Shown here piece by piece: positions 23,596 to 36,600 of a DNA stretch of 64,000 bases. Below the pieces are notes generated by a model, which had not been told where the DNA came from, did not search any database, and was given only the letters and a program-made list of their open reading frames with translations. This stretch comes from Entrophospora sp. SA101. Lineage: Eukaryota > Glomeromycota > Glomeromycetes > Entrophosporales > Entrophosporaceae. How positions within the stretch are numbered: the stretch's first letter is position 1; each line of letters starts with the position of its first letter. The stretch is taken from the NCBI GenBank assembly GCA_958430865.1, contig CAUDNR010004467.1:66369-130368 (forward strand), written 5' to 3'. The position numbers and the translations under genes were made by a program.

Positions 23596-26500
23596 ATGAT
23601 GCCAACTCACGCAAATCATTATATCACCAAAGATTTTGATAAATTTCATGTCGAAAGTTTAGTTCTACGCGTTCAAGAATCCCACCGGGATCAAGTATTA
23701 TTCCGAGCATCCGAAGATTGGGAGAAACAACTTTCCAGTGATATCACCAATGATTTAGTCACAAGTTTAAAAGTTCATCATGAACAATTAGTCGATACCG
23801 GTGATAAAATAGCCCAATTGATTTCCAGAGTTGCAACTGGTACCTGGTCACCTGGTATTCTTCCGCAAAATGTCATAAAGGATTTGAGTATCAATTTCCC
23901 AATTTACATCTCCGATTTCTATGATCAGTTGGCTGGCTGGTCAAGAGAAAATGCTTTCGATCAAGGCGAAGAGATAAAAAGAATCGGAAGTGATGTCAGC
24001 TCTTTGGCTCAATCAAGACGACCTTACGACCCTGCTTTAAGTGGTTTCGAACCCGAACTAACTGGAAAATTTGGTGATTATATGTTAATGCGTAGAATGT
24101 GCGTGTGTATGCATGTTAATATTGGTGTTATTTTTTTTTAATCCAAAAAAATTTATTAGCAAATACTTCTTGGGTTCTGAATCAAAATAAACTCAATTTC
24201 GGAATCAACACGTCAGCCAACAGCCCTCAATTCATTGTAGCCGGAAATGTCTCTGCAGCACCAATTAGTTCAGTCTATCGTTATTTCGGATTCATCGATC
24301 AAAATAAACGTGCTCTAACAATGAAAGCCGATGGCTCAGTCGTCAAAGATCTTTACGATCTTAGTAATCCTGCTCAACAATGGAGAATCGGTATTTATTT
24401 ATTTTTTATATTTGTTCAAATCATGTGATCATTATATATTTAATCACGTGAACTTTATTATTAGAAAACCATGGTAAATATTATTCATTGTACAATAAAA
24501 AATATAAAGTTCGCCTTGGAGTTTATGATGGAAATGAAATTCGTTCTGGTAAAATGTATGTAAATTTTATGATGATATCTATATGATATAATTAATCTGC
24601 GCATATTTATATCGTAATTTGATTTATAGTGCACAAAATAGTTGGGATCGTTCAGCTGTATTGCTTGTCGAGGATCCATTGACTTATAATTATTCTATTG
24701 GTTATACAAGAGATAATTTGAATATCGAATATCCTTCACTCCTTAAAGATTTAAGATTAGGTATATATATATATATATATTTGATAATATAAAATATTTT
24801 TTATTATCATTATTAAAAACAATATTAATTTTCTTTCTCTCTTTCCCCATCAGTTACTTTACCATTAGTCGCATGGAAGAATTCATCAGGTCAATTTTTA
24901 ACACTCACCAACGATCAACATGGTGATTTATCATTTACAAATGGAGAAACAACTCATGAAGGAGTTGCCCCTAAATCCGAACAATTGTTTATGTTTGTTC
25001 CTCATCCTGGTAATATATGTTTTTGTGTGACTAATGATTGATTATGTTAGATATTATTATTGTTGTTGTTATTATTGTTATTTTAACAATAATTATTATA
25101 ATTATTTTGATAGATTTTATTGAGAAATCTGTTATCATTGGTAATAATGGAAAATACCTTCAAATTGATCCATTAAAGAATGGATCTGCTACTATAAATT
25201 ATGATTTAAAAGATCCAAAAAAATTGGTCTATGCATTATTTGATTATGATCAAAACATTTATTCAAGGCAATTAACTATAATTAATTCATTCATCTAATT
25301 AACATTACAATTAGTGGATTGTTTAATTGTCATATTCTCTTCCTAACCGCACACATATTTCTGTATTATGTAATAATGTAGGAGTGCACAATATTTAGCA
25401 TCAAGATTACCTCAAACAGCCTTGGTCTCAGCAGCTCCACCAGCTGGTAAAGGTTCAAGAATAAATATATGGAAAGCCGATCCTTTCGTTAAATCAATCG
25501 GTATCAGATCGCTTTACTTTCCTGGATCTGATATCACCACCGGCCCAACCGACTCACTGCTCATCACCAGTTCAACTTCTGGACCAATTGCTCCTGATGT
25601 AAATGGTGATTTCCTACTGAATTTTATTGAAGACAACTCTCAAACTCCACCACCATCAGCCGAACAAGTCAAATTTGATGTTATGCACACTTTTGCTGTT
25701 GTCAAATACACTTTTGGTTTATTAACAGGTGATCTCGAGTATCTTGATGGCAAACCACCAACACTTAATAGACCATGGGGAAACAAAAAATTAGTAATAC
25801 AACCACACTCTGGAACCAATTTCATTCCATCCAGGGGGGAGGGAGTATTGAGATTTCTTTATGAACCAAGACCAGGACAAACTCCAATATATCTTTGTCG
25901 ATCACTTGATATTGTAGCTCATGAGACAGGTCACCTTTTCCTTGATACAATACAACAAGGCTGGTTGTCTGATGGTCAGACCGGAGCTCTTCATGAAGCG
26001 TTTGGTGATTTGTGTTCAATGTTTGTCACTCTTTCAATGCCAGATTTGGTAGATAATCTGATCACTTTTACAAAATCAAATCTTAGAGACACTGATAATT
26101 TCTTGTCGGCTATTGGTGAAGAATTTGGCGATTATTTGTACAAGAATAAGGGTAAAGGTTTAAGAAACTTAATAAATGATGAAAAAGGTTCAACAGTTGA
26201 GAGTGAAGTACATGCAATGTCTTTGGTAATAAATAATAATTAATTAATTAATATATATATATATATACACATATGTATCTATGATGATTATTAATTTTTT
26301 TAAAAAACTATCTTTAATAGGTATTCAGTGGATTTATCTATGATGTACTTGTTGATGTGTTTAACTTGGAAAGAAATCCAGCTATTAGAAGTGATGCTCT
26401 GACTTTACTTCAAGTAGGAGAAACATTAAGAAGAGCATTCTTGATAGCGCTCAGAGTATCATCTAGTCAAGCAACCAATCAAAAATACCAAGAAGTTGCT

Positions 26501-26632
26501 GTCAATTTACAAACTGCACTTGCTACAATTGGTAGAAGAATAAATGCTGATTTGAGTGGTTGGATAGCATCAGTTAAAAGAAATGCAATTGCACGTGAAT
26601 TGACCCTTGCTGGTACTAGAGACAGCAGATAA
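23596..26632 (+). CDS. Zinc metallopeptidase (gluzincin, HExxH), copy 2
   Basis: Exons are 23596-24073, 24160-24390, 24465-24555, 24630-24760, 24854-25009, 25114-25267, 25382-26225 and 26321-26632 (798 aa). Introns are GT-AG apart from 25268-25381, which starts GCAATT. That donor is forced: the only other frame-compatible path meets the TAA at 25296-25298. Zinc ligands are His594, His598 and Glu619, and the catalytic base is Glu595. The protein is identical to copy 1 on the opposite strand. The neighbour upstream is the truncated Pil1-like fragment, in divergent orientation. No transmembrane segment or signal peptide is visible. Confidence 0.85.
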
Positions 26633-26854
26633 CTAATTAATTCTCACAAGAGAAATATTCATGATCTATTTTTATATATTATAATTTATGTATATTTTTT
26701 ATTTTTTTTTGCGCCATGCACACAAATGCATTCTACACACAAGATTTTTAATATGCAAAAAAAAAAAAATAAACTAATAATTTCAGCCATTAAAAACTAT
26801 AATGTACTAATATTAATTATGAATGAATTTATACCAACCATCAAGTTTTTATAG

Positions 26855-27133
26855 AACATTCCCGATGTTACTGGGGAGAGAGGAGGAGTAAGAGCCGATG
26901 TTGAAGCTAACATAAAATTGGATTCTAGTATGCATTGCCAGCTTGGAAAATTAGTATTAAGTATATTAAACAATGAGCACAACAACAAGGATTTAGATCA
27001 GAAAAACTTGAAAGAAGACAATTTCCTGTTTGTATTTGTGACGGTACCAATAAAAAAAGATGCGGAATCAAAACCATCTAAATCACAAAGAACAAACTGT
27101 AATTGGCATTTAAATCTCTTGTGTCCTATCTAA
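26855..27133 (+). pseudogene. Unidentified coding remnant (right copy)
   Basis: Mirror of 6872-7150. It reads DVTGERGG, then ANIKLDSSMHCQLGKLVLSI, then a lysine-rich tail. See the related minus-strand sequence at 54113-54253. Confidence 0.4.
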
Positions 27134-27338
27134 ATGGTCTCATATATCACTACATTTGGACACTTGATCCCTCTGCAAGAAGATTTGAGTCAAAAAGCAT
27201 TTATCAAAACTATCTTAAATGATATTGAATGCGTGTGTGTAGATGGGCATTTAAAACCTCTTGCAATATTAAATTTCGTAAAATAAATATACCATACATG
27301 TGTACAAAACTTATTTTGTAAGCACTTATTTTAATAAA

Positions 27339-27707
27339 ATGTCCTTCACTAAATTATAACATGAGATAGAAGAAAATTAGTAGCTAAAATTTGTAATGAA
27401 ATGAATGATGTTGCTCGTTCTGCTTCCCCAACTGCTCCTGACAGAGAAAATAGAAAAAGTTACTTTTTGCAATTAATCAAAGAAACTTAGAAAATGAAAA
27501 GGAATATTGTAGAAGAAGGGTTATTTATTCCTTTGAATTAGATAACACAATTAATAGATATGGTGAACCAAGAGACAATAATTGTAAAACAACAAGATAC
27601 TCTGATAAATATTGCGAAAAGTGCATTAGTCTACACTTACAGAGCCTTTTCAGTACTTGGACATCTGGAAACAAGATAATTGATGGTTTTATTCAAGAAT
27701 GCCAACC
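27339..27707 (+). pseudogene. Truncated N-terminal kinase-family relic (right copy)
   Basis: Mirror of 6298-6666. The zinc-ribbon-like C-x2-C...C-x2-C segment (NCKTTRYSDKYCEKC) is intact but the kinase domain is absent. There is an early stop and one frameshift. Identical damage in both arms shows the duplication came after the decay, or that both are one locus. Confidence 0.8.
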
Positions 27708-27871
27708 ACATAACAACATTAAAATAACAAATAGTACATTTTAAGTAATTTTGTAACAAACTCTAGATGATCAATAATGCTATGTCATTTTACAGTCTTT
27801 TGTATTTTGATATACTCCTCTTCTTTACACCATTTGGGTTTTGCGGCATTTAATCTGCAACGGATAATACC

Positions 27872-28009
27872 AGTGTTGGAAATTGAGTGCGGGGTTTGTG
27901 TTACATATCGAATTTAGCCAATCAACGTTAAAATTTCTACCAGAAGAACAAATTTGATTGGCTAAATTCAATATGTAACACAAACCTCAGCACTCAATTT
28001 CTAACACTG
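27872..28009. mobile_element. 138-bp palindromic MITE (right copy), outer end of arm A'
   Basis: Same element as 5996-6133 in reverse orientation. It has CAGTG...CACTG ends and a near-complete palindrome. No matching 8-bp duplication flanks it: GATAATAC lies inside and CTTATTAT outside. The three differences from the left copy all lie in its outermost 43 bp. Confidence 0.85.
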
Positions 28010-28177
28010 CTTATTATTATTGATTATTGCCAAAAAAAATTTATTATTATAATAATAATAGCGAATAAGTATCTAGATATTTTATTTTATTTATAAAAGT
28101 AGAATATATATTTTTTACCCTTCTTATATTTCTTAAAAAATTCTAATATATTTTGTTCAATTTATTCTTTTATAAAA

Positions 28178-30564
28178 ATGAGTGATGACTGCATAGAAGT
28201 AGTGACAGTCAAGGAAGTAGATAAAGATGAAATATCAGAAAATAATACTAAAAATCTGGCCGGAAATTATATCAATGTTATTGCTATTGAACAACAAACT
28301 ATAATTAATGCACATAATGGATATCCCATTGATGAAATAAAGTGTAGTCCTAATCGTAAGTTTTTAGTAACTCTTAGTAAACAAGACAAATCTATTGCTG
28401 GATGGACAGTTGATTTTGAAAAAGGAACAATTCAACAAGATGACCAAGATAATTATTTTAAATATTCTCAAGAGCATATAATTGATGTTTCAGATAATAA
28501 ATATATACTTGATCAGGAGTGTAAGTATAAACAATAAATAATAACAATAATTTGCATCATTTAAACCAATTCTATAGGATTACTTGACTTTTCAAAAAAA
28601 AAAACATATGATTATTCAAATGAATCTTTTTTTGGACATGTTGGGGGTTTCATTACAAATAATGATTTTATAATAAAATCATGGAATTATTTATACAATT
28701 TTTTATATATAAGTGATAACGGAAATGATAAATTAGTTCATAAATCAAGATATAAAATTCATTATAATTATTATGGGGACATAAATTATTTTGTAAATTC
28801 TGGTTATTTTCTATTAAGTGATCAATGTTCATTATTATCACAATGGAAATTGAAGCCAACAACTATATCATATCAAGATAATTGTTATTTAATATGTAAA
28901 AAAGATCATACTGATATAATATTTAATCAAGACAAAACAATAATGGCATTATATTATAAAAATAATTCAAAAATAATAGTTTACTCAATAAAACATAATA
29001 TTATTATTTCTTCATGTAAGTATTATTTAGCTTTTTTTCTTTTTTATTTTCTTTATTTGTTTATTTAATTATTTTTTATCTTACAATTAAGTTGGAAAAA
29101 GATATCACTATGAAGAAATTAGAATTTATTTATATAAAAAAAAGTCAATTAGAATATTTTATGATAAAAATATAAATAATTACATTTATAAATTAACAGA
29201 TCCTTATAATTTAGATAAATCTATAGAAAATACACATAAAGAATATAAAGATAAAAATGATATCATATTTGGACCAACCATACCAGATAATAAAATAGTT
29301 ATGGTTATTAGCAATCAAATTTACATCAAAGAAATTATTAATAAAGAAAAACTAGGCACTTTTCAACAAATATGTATAAAAGATAGTTATTATTTATATT
29401 TATATATAGGACAAACATTAAGTGAAATATATAAAAAACTTGGTGGCAAGGATTATAAAGCACTAAATAAATTTGATATAGAAACAGGAAAAACTATTAA
29501 ATGGGCACTAGAGCATGATGATTATTTTCAAGATATCAATATAAAAGCTCAAAAAGTTGATAATGAAATAAAAGAAGAATTTCCAACAATTGATGAATAT
29601 GGTCTTTTGGGTAAGGAATACCTTAAATATTGTCAATTACTAAATAATTATGATTTAATTTTAATAACAGATAAATATGTGCACATTTTGTCATTTAATA
29701 ATCAAAATTTTAAAATATTTACAAAATATATTAAAAAAACTTACTTTTATTATGATCATTCATCAGAACAAATTAAAACAACTATAGAAAAGAATAACAT
29801 TGAAGACTATTTATTTAATTTTAATAATGTTACTGAAGATGATTATTCATATATTGATAGACATCAAATTTCCAGACAACCTTATAAAGAAATGATTTTA
29901 TATATGTTGGATGATTTATATAATTTCAAACATGGAGAGAAATTTTTAGGATTAGCATTAAAAGTAAATGATAGCATGCTTGTAGAAGTATTATTTGACT
30001 CCTGTCTTAAATATTTTAAAAAGGATACTACAAATATTGTTTTATTAAAAATAATTATATCAGAATTACCAATATTACAAAAAAATCATCAAAAAATTAT
30101 CAAAATTCTTTAATCAAACTTCAATGATATTATTTCCATTCAGTGATAACATTTTTAATGAAATGATTGTTTATAGTGCAATGGTTAATGAAAACTTTAT
30201 TTCTAAAGATAAATGGTTTAAGTTTAGAAGGTTCAGAATATTTAGAATATCTAAATACTTTATTATATTTATAATATTTATAATATTTGGAATTTTTACA
30301 TTTTTTGGAATATTTATAATGAAGCTATACAGAAGTTATAAGAGATATGATTTTAAACCTTGTGTAAGATTAATAATTCCATATCCTGGATTACTTACAT
30401 ACAAACTATACAAAACTAAATATTCATTATTTAAAGAATTATTATATAAGCCAGATAATAGTATATTTGTTAAATTAGTTGAATTGAATACTTTAGAATT
30501 ATACAAGCATTTGAATATTGAACTAATTTTGGATTATAAATGGAACACTTTTGGATTTAGATAT
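28178..30564 (+). pseudogene. WD40-like/ion-transport (TRP-like) family gene, damaged and cut by the gap
   Basis: Exons are 28178-28520, 28578-29015 and from 29092 to the gap. The N-terminal half has beta-propeller-like repeats (NGYPIDEIKCSPNRKFLVTL, QDKSIAGWTVDF). The C-terminal half has hydrophobic segments (about 30240-30320) and ends LILDYKWNTFGFRY. In a large Rhizophagus family this point precedes an ion-transport domain, as I recall; the assignment is inference. Two defects are seen. The exon 1/exon 2 junction joins T with GA to make a split TGA stop where GGA (Gly) would be expected. There is also a one-base frame change in an A-rich run near 30090-30105, between KNHQKIIK and FFNQTSMILFPFSDN. 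The remaining 3' part lies in or beyond the 10-N gap. Confidence 0.5.
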
Positions 30565-30574
30565 NNNNNNNNNN
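30565..30574. other. Assembly gap (10 N)
   Basis: Ten N join the end of the ion-transport-like gene to the middle of a CAA repeat. Any reading frame running through it is artificial. Ten is a conventional scaffold gap length, so the true distance is unknown. Confidence 0.99.
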
Positions 30575-30575
30575 C

Positions 30576-30649
<74 letters not shown>

Positions 30650-31873
30650 ATAACTCAAGAGCAACAACAGCAACAACCATTATATCCCTCAACTTTAACT
30701 ATATCAGAAAATAATGAACTTTCATTGCCCTCATCATCCTTAATCAATAATAACAACAACAACCTTGTTGCTAAAAAGTACTTTGAAGATCCAAATGAAG
30801 CTGATCATAGCGATTTGGAACAACCAACAGATGCAGAAAGTGATAAATTGAATATTGTTGATAACCAAACCGATGATGATAACTATGAAAAAAATTCAAG
30901 ATTCAAAGAAATAACAAATACCAATAATATTGGTGGTACTAATTATAATAATGATGTTAACAATAATGATGTTAATGTTGGTAGAGGATCAACCTCACCG
31001 TCTGTTAGTGATTATTCATCGTCTGATGATAATAGGGACAGTGCTGATAAACTACAACAAACCAATGCCACACAATCTGTTGTACCAACAAATTCGGCCG
31101 CAACAACACCACAACTAGAACAACCACAATATCAATCACAACAACAACCATCGCCACAACAATATCAGCTGCAACCACAATACCAACCACAACCAGAACA
31201 ACAACAACTACAATATCAACAACTGCCACCACATCTACAGCAACTGCAACACCTACAAGAAATTCCACTGCAAAAGCAGCAACTACAACAACTGCCACCG
31301 CATCTACAACAACAGCAGCAGCAACAACTTCCACCACCACAACAACAAACACAAACACAAGGTGATAATGTAGAGCGACGAACGCAACAACTAACACACG
31401 GATTAATGAATCAATTAACACCGGATCAAATGCAAATGCTAGTGCAGCAATTAGCACAACAAATAATTCAACAACAAACATCGCAACAACAACAAATATC
31501 GCAACAACAACAAACATCGCAGCAACAACAAACACCAAATCCAATTGAATATTCAAATATTGGTGGCATTAATCAATCTAAAAATGTCAATATGGTTTTG
31601 GAAGCACTGAGACAAATGAATCCATCATCACCTACATCATCACCTACACAACAACCATCTGCATTCATAAATGATAATTCAGCACCATCATCGGCAGCAA
31701 CTACTGCCGCCAATATTGCTCCTGCCTCTAGCATTGCTACCAATACTGTATCGTCATTACCAATAAAGGATGATGGTCATTATGGTGATAATGTCAATCT
31801 TCTTCCAATACCAGGAAGCAATGGATCTGCAAAACATGTTACTTTTAGTGATGTTGAAAATGAAATTCCGTAA
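30575..31873 (+). pseudogene. 3' fragment of the Pil1-like gene (Q/N-rich tail only)
   Basis: Same sequence as 14310-15608, from inside the second CAA run to the stop codon. The BAR-type N-terminus is missing because the sequence begins at the gap. If the gap hides a misjoin, this is the 3' end of a second, otherwise complete allele. If the order is real, it is a dead tail without a promoter. Confidence 0.85.
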
Positions 31874-32184
31874 TTAATTAAAATATTTTAATTATATTTA
31901 ATTATTAATTATCATAACATTTATTATTATTTATTTGTCATGTACAAAAAATATTGTATACGAGGATATATAGATAAACATTATATAAAAACATAAAATA
32001 TAAAATTCAATTTTGATTTTTTGAGAATAATGTTTTTTTTTATTATAGTTAATTAAATAAAGAGTCTTATGACGTTACAAATATTTTATACAAAATAAAG
32101 CAACTTTATTACTAGAAAATACATTGTATCCAATAATTCAATATTAATCTTGCTTGTTTTAATATTATTTGTTTGTATAATTCT

Positions 32185-33025
32185 TATTCCGCCAAAGTAC
32201 AGTCATCTGACCTTTTGATAGCGAACTTGACTGTTTATATGCTAACACTAATGCGAAATGAAGTAATAGCCCGTTGTCAGTGGAATTGATTTTATTGCCA
32301 TCATCAGTAATTCCTCCACCAATTAAATGTATAATAAGTATTAAATTTTCTAAAAGAATATCAATCAAAATATAATAAATTATTGATGAACAAATAATCA
32401 GCCCCTGTAGCGTAAGCTCCAACACTTTTATCATAAATATTAATATTAATATTAACAATTTCATCGTCATCGTCGGAATTTGAGAATTTTGCAATTCCAT
32501 TAAATACCGTCGTCTTTGAATTATCATCTTTGTTACTCTGCAACATTCTATCATCATCTTTATTAGTTAATATTTAATGATTATTCCTGACAGCATTATT
32601 TTATTAACATATTCAGCCGTGACAAACACCATATCACGTACAATTAGTAGGTTAATAATTTGCTGCTCGACAGCAGCGGTAGTATTATTTTATTGTTAGT
32701 TCTGGAAGTAAACAGAAAATTCTTGAGGATCGAAAACTGAGAAATTGGTTGGTCGACGTTAAATTCTTCTGACGACGACAACAATCCATTAGAAGACATC
32801 GTTATACTTGGAATAGACGAACTTTAGAAAAATCTAACGTGATCTGTTTCTGGATCCGGTCTCAACTTTATTTTTCTCGACTATACTAAATGATCGCTTC
32901 CAAATTTTTACAGGACCAATTCCATTATCAACTAATAAATTTGTATAAAATTTATTAGTTTGAACTGGCGATTTGTTTCCATCATTATTGTCATCATTCG
33001 ATGGCGGCGACGTGAACAATTATCA
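32185..33025 (-). pseudogene. Degraded GH81 endo-1,3-beta-glucanase relic, copy 2
   Basis: Same fragments as at 15920-16760 with the same defects. SPVQTNKFYTNLLVDNG lies near 32.95 kb and GLLLHFALVLAYKQSS near 32.23 kb. Not functional. Confidence 0.55.
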
Positions 33026-33676
33026 TTGCAGAATCGTTTTTGCACAATAAAATCGTGCACTAATTAATCTACTCTTAATATAACTCAATCATAACGATAA
33101 ATCAATTGACCAACAATTGAAAACATTTAGCGGTAATCAAAATTCTCTTTAATGGCATCCATAATCTGTTGACCGTTGTTAGTTTAACTGTTGCTTTAGT
33201 TGCTTCCAGTATACCTTAAGAAATGGCGCTATGATCGAGTCAGTTTATAATCCTACTCGTAAATACTTGTCTCTCAGTATATCAAGTTGAACTTGCTGTC
33301 ATCATACTCTATTTTTGTCAACAGTCACTTGTGACGTCCTACATACTGACAAGGAACCGCAGGGTGAGACCTGATTACAAATTGCGACCCATATTTACAT
33401 AATTGTACTTTCCTTCTCCCAGTTTTTTATTCCAGGCATTCGTTAAACCGTTAAATCAAGGGGAATAAATTACTATTACTTGCGAGAAAATTGAAATTTT
33501 ATTAATTAATCAGATAGCAACGAAGATTGTGTAGTTTCTGATCAACTTTTCCAACGCGAATTTTAAATATTCAACATGAGATCATGATTGCAAAAAAAAC
33601 ATGGAATTCATCTTCATTTTCTAACAATTGACAAAACCTGATATAAACGGTTTCTGGCAACCTTGGAAGAACTTGT
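33026..33676. other. Non-coding stretch (copy of 16761-17411)
   Basis: No supported feature. Confidence 0.4.
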
Positions 33677-36600
33677 ATGAATAAAATTTCAACTGTGAAG
33701 GAAAAGGTGGCGGTGTTTTTATTTTTGGTATGTTCTTTAAAAAAGAAAATTAAAAAAAAAATAGATATCTATGGAGCAGTAAGTGAAAACGTAGGTGATG
33801 TCGAGATACAGCATACAAGGAGATTCCATTTGTCAAATGTCACACAAAACTATTACATATATAACTGGGAAATTAAACCATTCCAACCATGTGTGACCCA
33901 ATTATCTGGCAAAATTGCTACTATTATTCTTGAACAGCCTTTATTTATTCTTTGGACAAATACATCAATTAAAACAAAAATACAAGCAGATACAGTCTTA
34001 ATTGAAAATCAATTTATTCCAAATCATTTTGTACCATGTTTTCTAAAAGATAGAAAGGTAGTTATATTTAACAATTATTATTTTCAAACTATTGAAATAA
34101 CTGAAATAAACAAACAATAATTATATTTTTAATTTTACAGATTGAATCAAGCAAAAAAATACTTTCTTGATACAAGTGATGACAGTGGTTCAACAATTAA
34201 AAACAACAGTGATTATGATTTTTATTGGTTAAAAGAAGCATTAATGGAAGAACCTTTCAATTTAGGACCAGGTCCAACATGCCCAGTTATAGTTTTTGCA
34301 TTAGAAAATTGATATAGAAATAAAAGTATTGAAAAAAAGCTAACAAAGAAAATCAAGATTTTCTATTAAAAGCAGAAAATGACATAAGAATCTGGCCAGA
34401 AGTCAAAGGATTAGAATGGATAATTAATAGATGGAAAAAGTATTATGAAAAAAACGAAGATGAAAAGGACATAATTGCAATAAAAAATGACCCTACAACT
34501 ATAGAAAATAATAAACATTTGGTTGGATTTTTAATAGGCATAGATGAAAAAAAAGTAATGTCTAATGTAAAAACTTTTGGTAACATAATTGAATATGAAG
34601 AATGTAAAGACTTTTCATTTCAATTGCAATGTAAAGATGTCTTTGACAATTTAATAATGATGGAAGGTGAAAAATTAATTTGGAGGCCATCAAATATTAC
34701 AAATGTTTGGCTAAGTTGGTACTTACAAGAACAGAAACAATTTCCACCTCAAATTGCAATTGCAATAAAAAAACCAGCAATGATTCTAAAAAATTTCTAA
34801 GTAAATACATTTATTGTAGTGGTTGTAAAGTTAAAAAAGAGAGAACATCATTTAATTTGTATATTTCAAAAAGCAATTTAATAAATCAGCAAAATGATAT
34901 CACCATTATTGTCAAGTACTCAAGTAATCATAGAATATGTCATTGTATTTCTGGAACAACATATGGACAATGCCATGGTATTATTAGAGAAGAGTTGGCT
35001 AATGTTGAAGGTCAACCACAAGACATTAGGAAAAAAGTATTAAAGGATCTTGATGCTGAAATAAGATTCACTGGTAATAGACAAAATATTCCTTCAGCAA
35101 ATGTTTCTAGAACCATCAAATCGAATGCAAATGCATCAGAGGAATGTAATTTACTTGAAAAAATGCATGTAGCAATTATGAAAGCAAATCAAGCAGAACA
35201 TGGTGATTATATTAAAAAAAATGGGATGGATTCATTAAAGAAAAGAAAATTAATGGGATATATTCAAGAACCAATACAAACACAACCACTTTCAATAGCA
35301 TTTTATAATGAAGCATCTCTTGAAATACTATCATCTTTATGCTTCAAGAAATCCTGGCATATTTATAGATTATACAGGACAACTCATTAAGCCTGTACCT
35401 CCATATTTATGTATGAAAAATCAAGATGATTCAAGCAAACATCCCAAAATAATAAATGCACTCATGACAATGGCATCAGGGACTGGATCTGATGCACCAC
35501 CAATAGATATTTTGGAGTTAGCCACCAATGACCTAACAGCAAGTAATTTAACAAGATACATAAATAAATTGAGAGATGATGAATTTAAAATATATAATTC
35601 TAAGGCAGTACCTTATTTAGTTAATTGTGGAAAAAATATTTTAGTTGCTTGTTTAGCAGCATATAATAATGAAACAATAAAGCAGTACAATGAAAGAATA
35701 CTAAAAAATTTAATTAATAATGAACAAATTAATCCTGAAAAAATAGTAATTGCTTGGTGTTATTCACATTGTATCAATGCAGTTAAAAATTATACAAGAT
35801 CTAACAAATTTAAGTCCGAAGAATATAATATTTTAAAAAACCCCATTTCAAGATTTGCAGTGAAAATGTGGAATAAAATTAGAATCAATGCAACACTTGT
35901 TGGTGCAATCAATGAAATAGGAAACTGGAATTGGTTTCTAAACCAGGAATTTTTTCAGTTAAGAGAAACAAACATTCATTTAGAAAAAAATTTGTCATTT
36001 ATAAGACATTTTTCATTTTAATGATGATTATATTTCTAATGAATTTGATATACAAAATTTGAGTGATGAAGGAAGTGATGAAGATGATTATGATGAAGTA
36101 ATAACTCCATTGATTAATCAACGGAATTATAAGATCAATAATGATTTATTATTTTTAATTTTGGAAAAAAAACAAAAACTATACAATTAATTTTCCCACT
36201 TTAAACATAAATGTAAAAGTGATAAAATATGATACAGTTAACCAACTAGTATTAAACCCTTTATATAACCCTTCATTACAAAAATACTTTAAAAGTACAT
36301 GGTGGAATACTATATTATTTTGGTCTGATATAATTCCTTCTGTAAAAAGCCATACAAGACATGCTACAGCTACAGTTGAAGTTGAGAATAACATTGTGAA
36401 AAATATGGACATAAAAAAAAGAAATTTACCAATAGATCAATATATCACTATTCGAGTTGAATCAATTAAAATCAATTCAAAGCCTAATTGCAGAGAAATT
36501 ATTAAATACACAAAAAAAAGGTAATTGAGAAATTATTGCATATTATTTTATTTATTTACTCATTTATTTTACTGCTATTTTTAGTGATAGAAGAAGAAAT

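Larger units (their letters stand above)
20389..28009. repeat. Right arm of the 7,621-bp inverted repeat
   Basis: Reverse complement of 5996-13616. The inner junction overlaps direct repeat B by 6 bp (AGCAGA, 20389-20394). The outer junction is the MITE terminus at 28009. The arms differ only at 27967, 27987 and 28002, as far as I can see. Confidence 0.95.

Noticed and set aside
30551..30714. Reading frames running through the 10-N gap
   Set aside because: Frame continuity across N is meaningless; the two sides belong to different genes.
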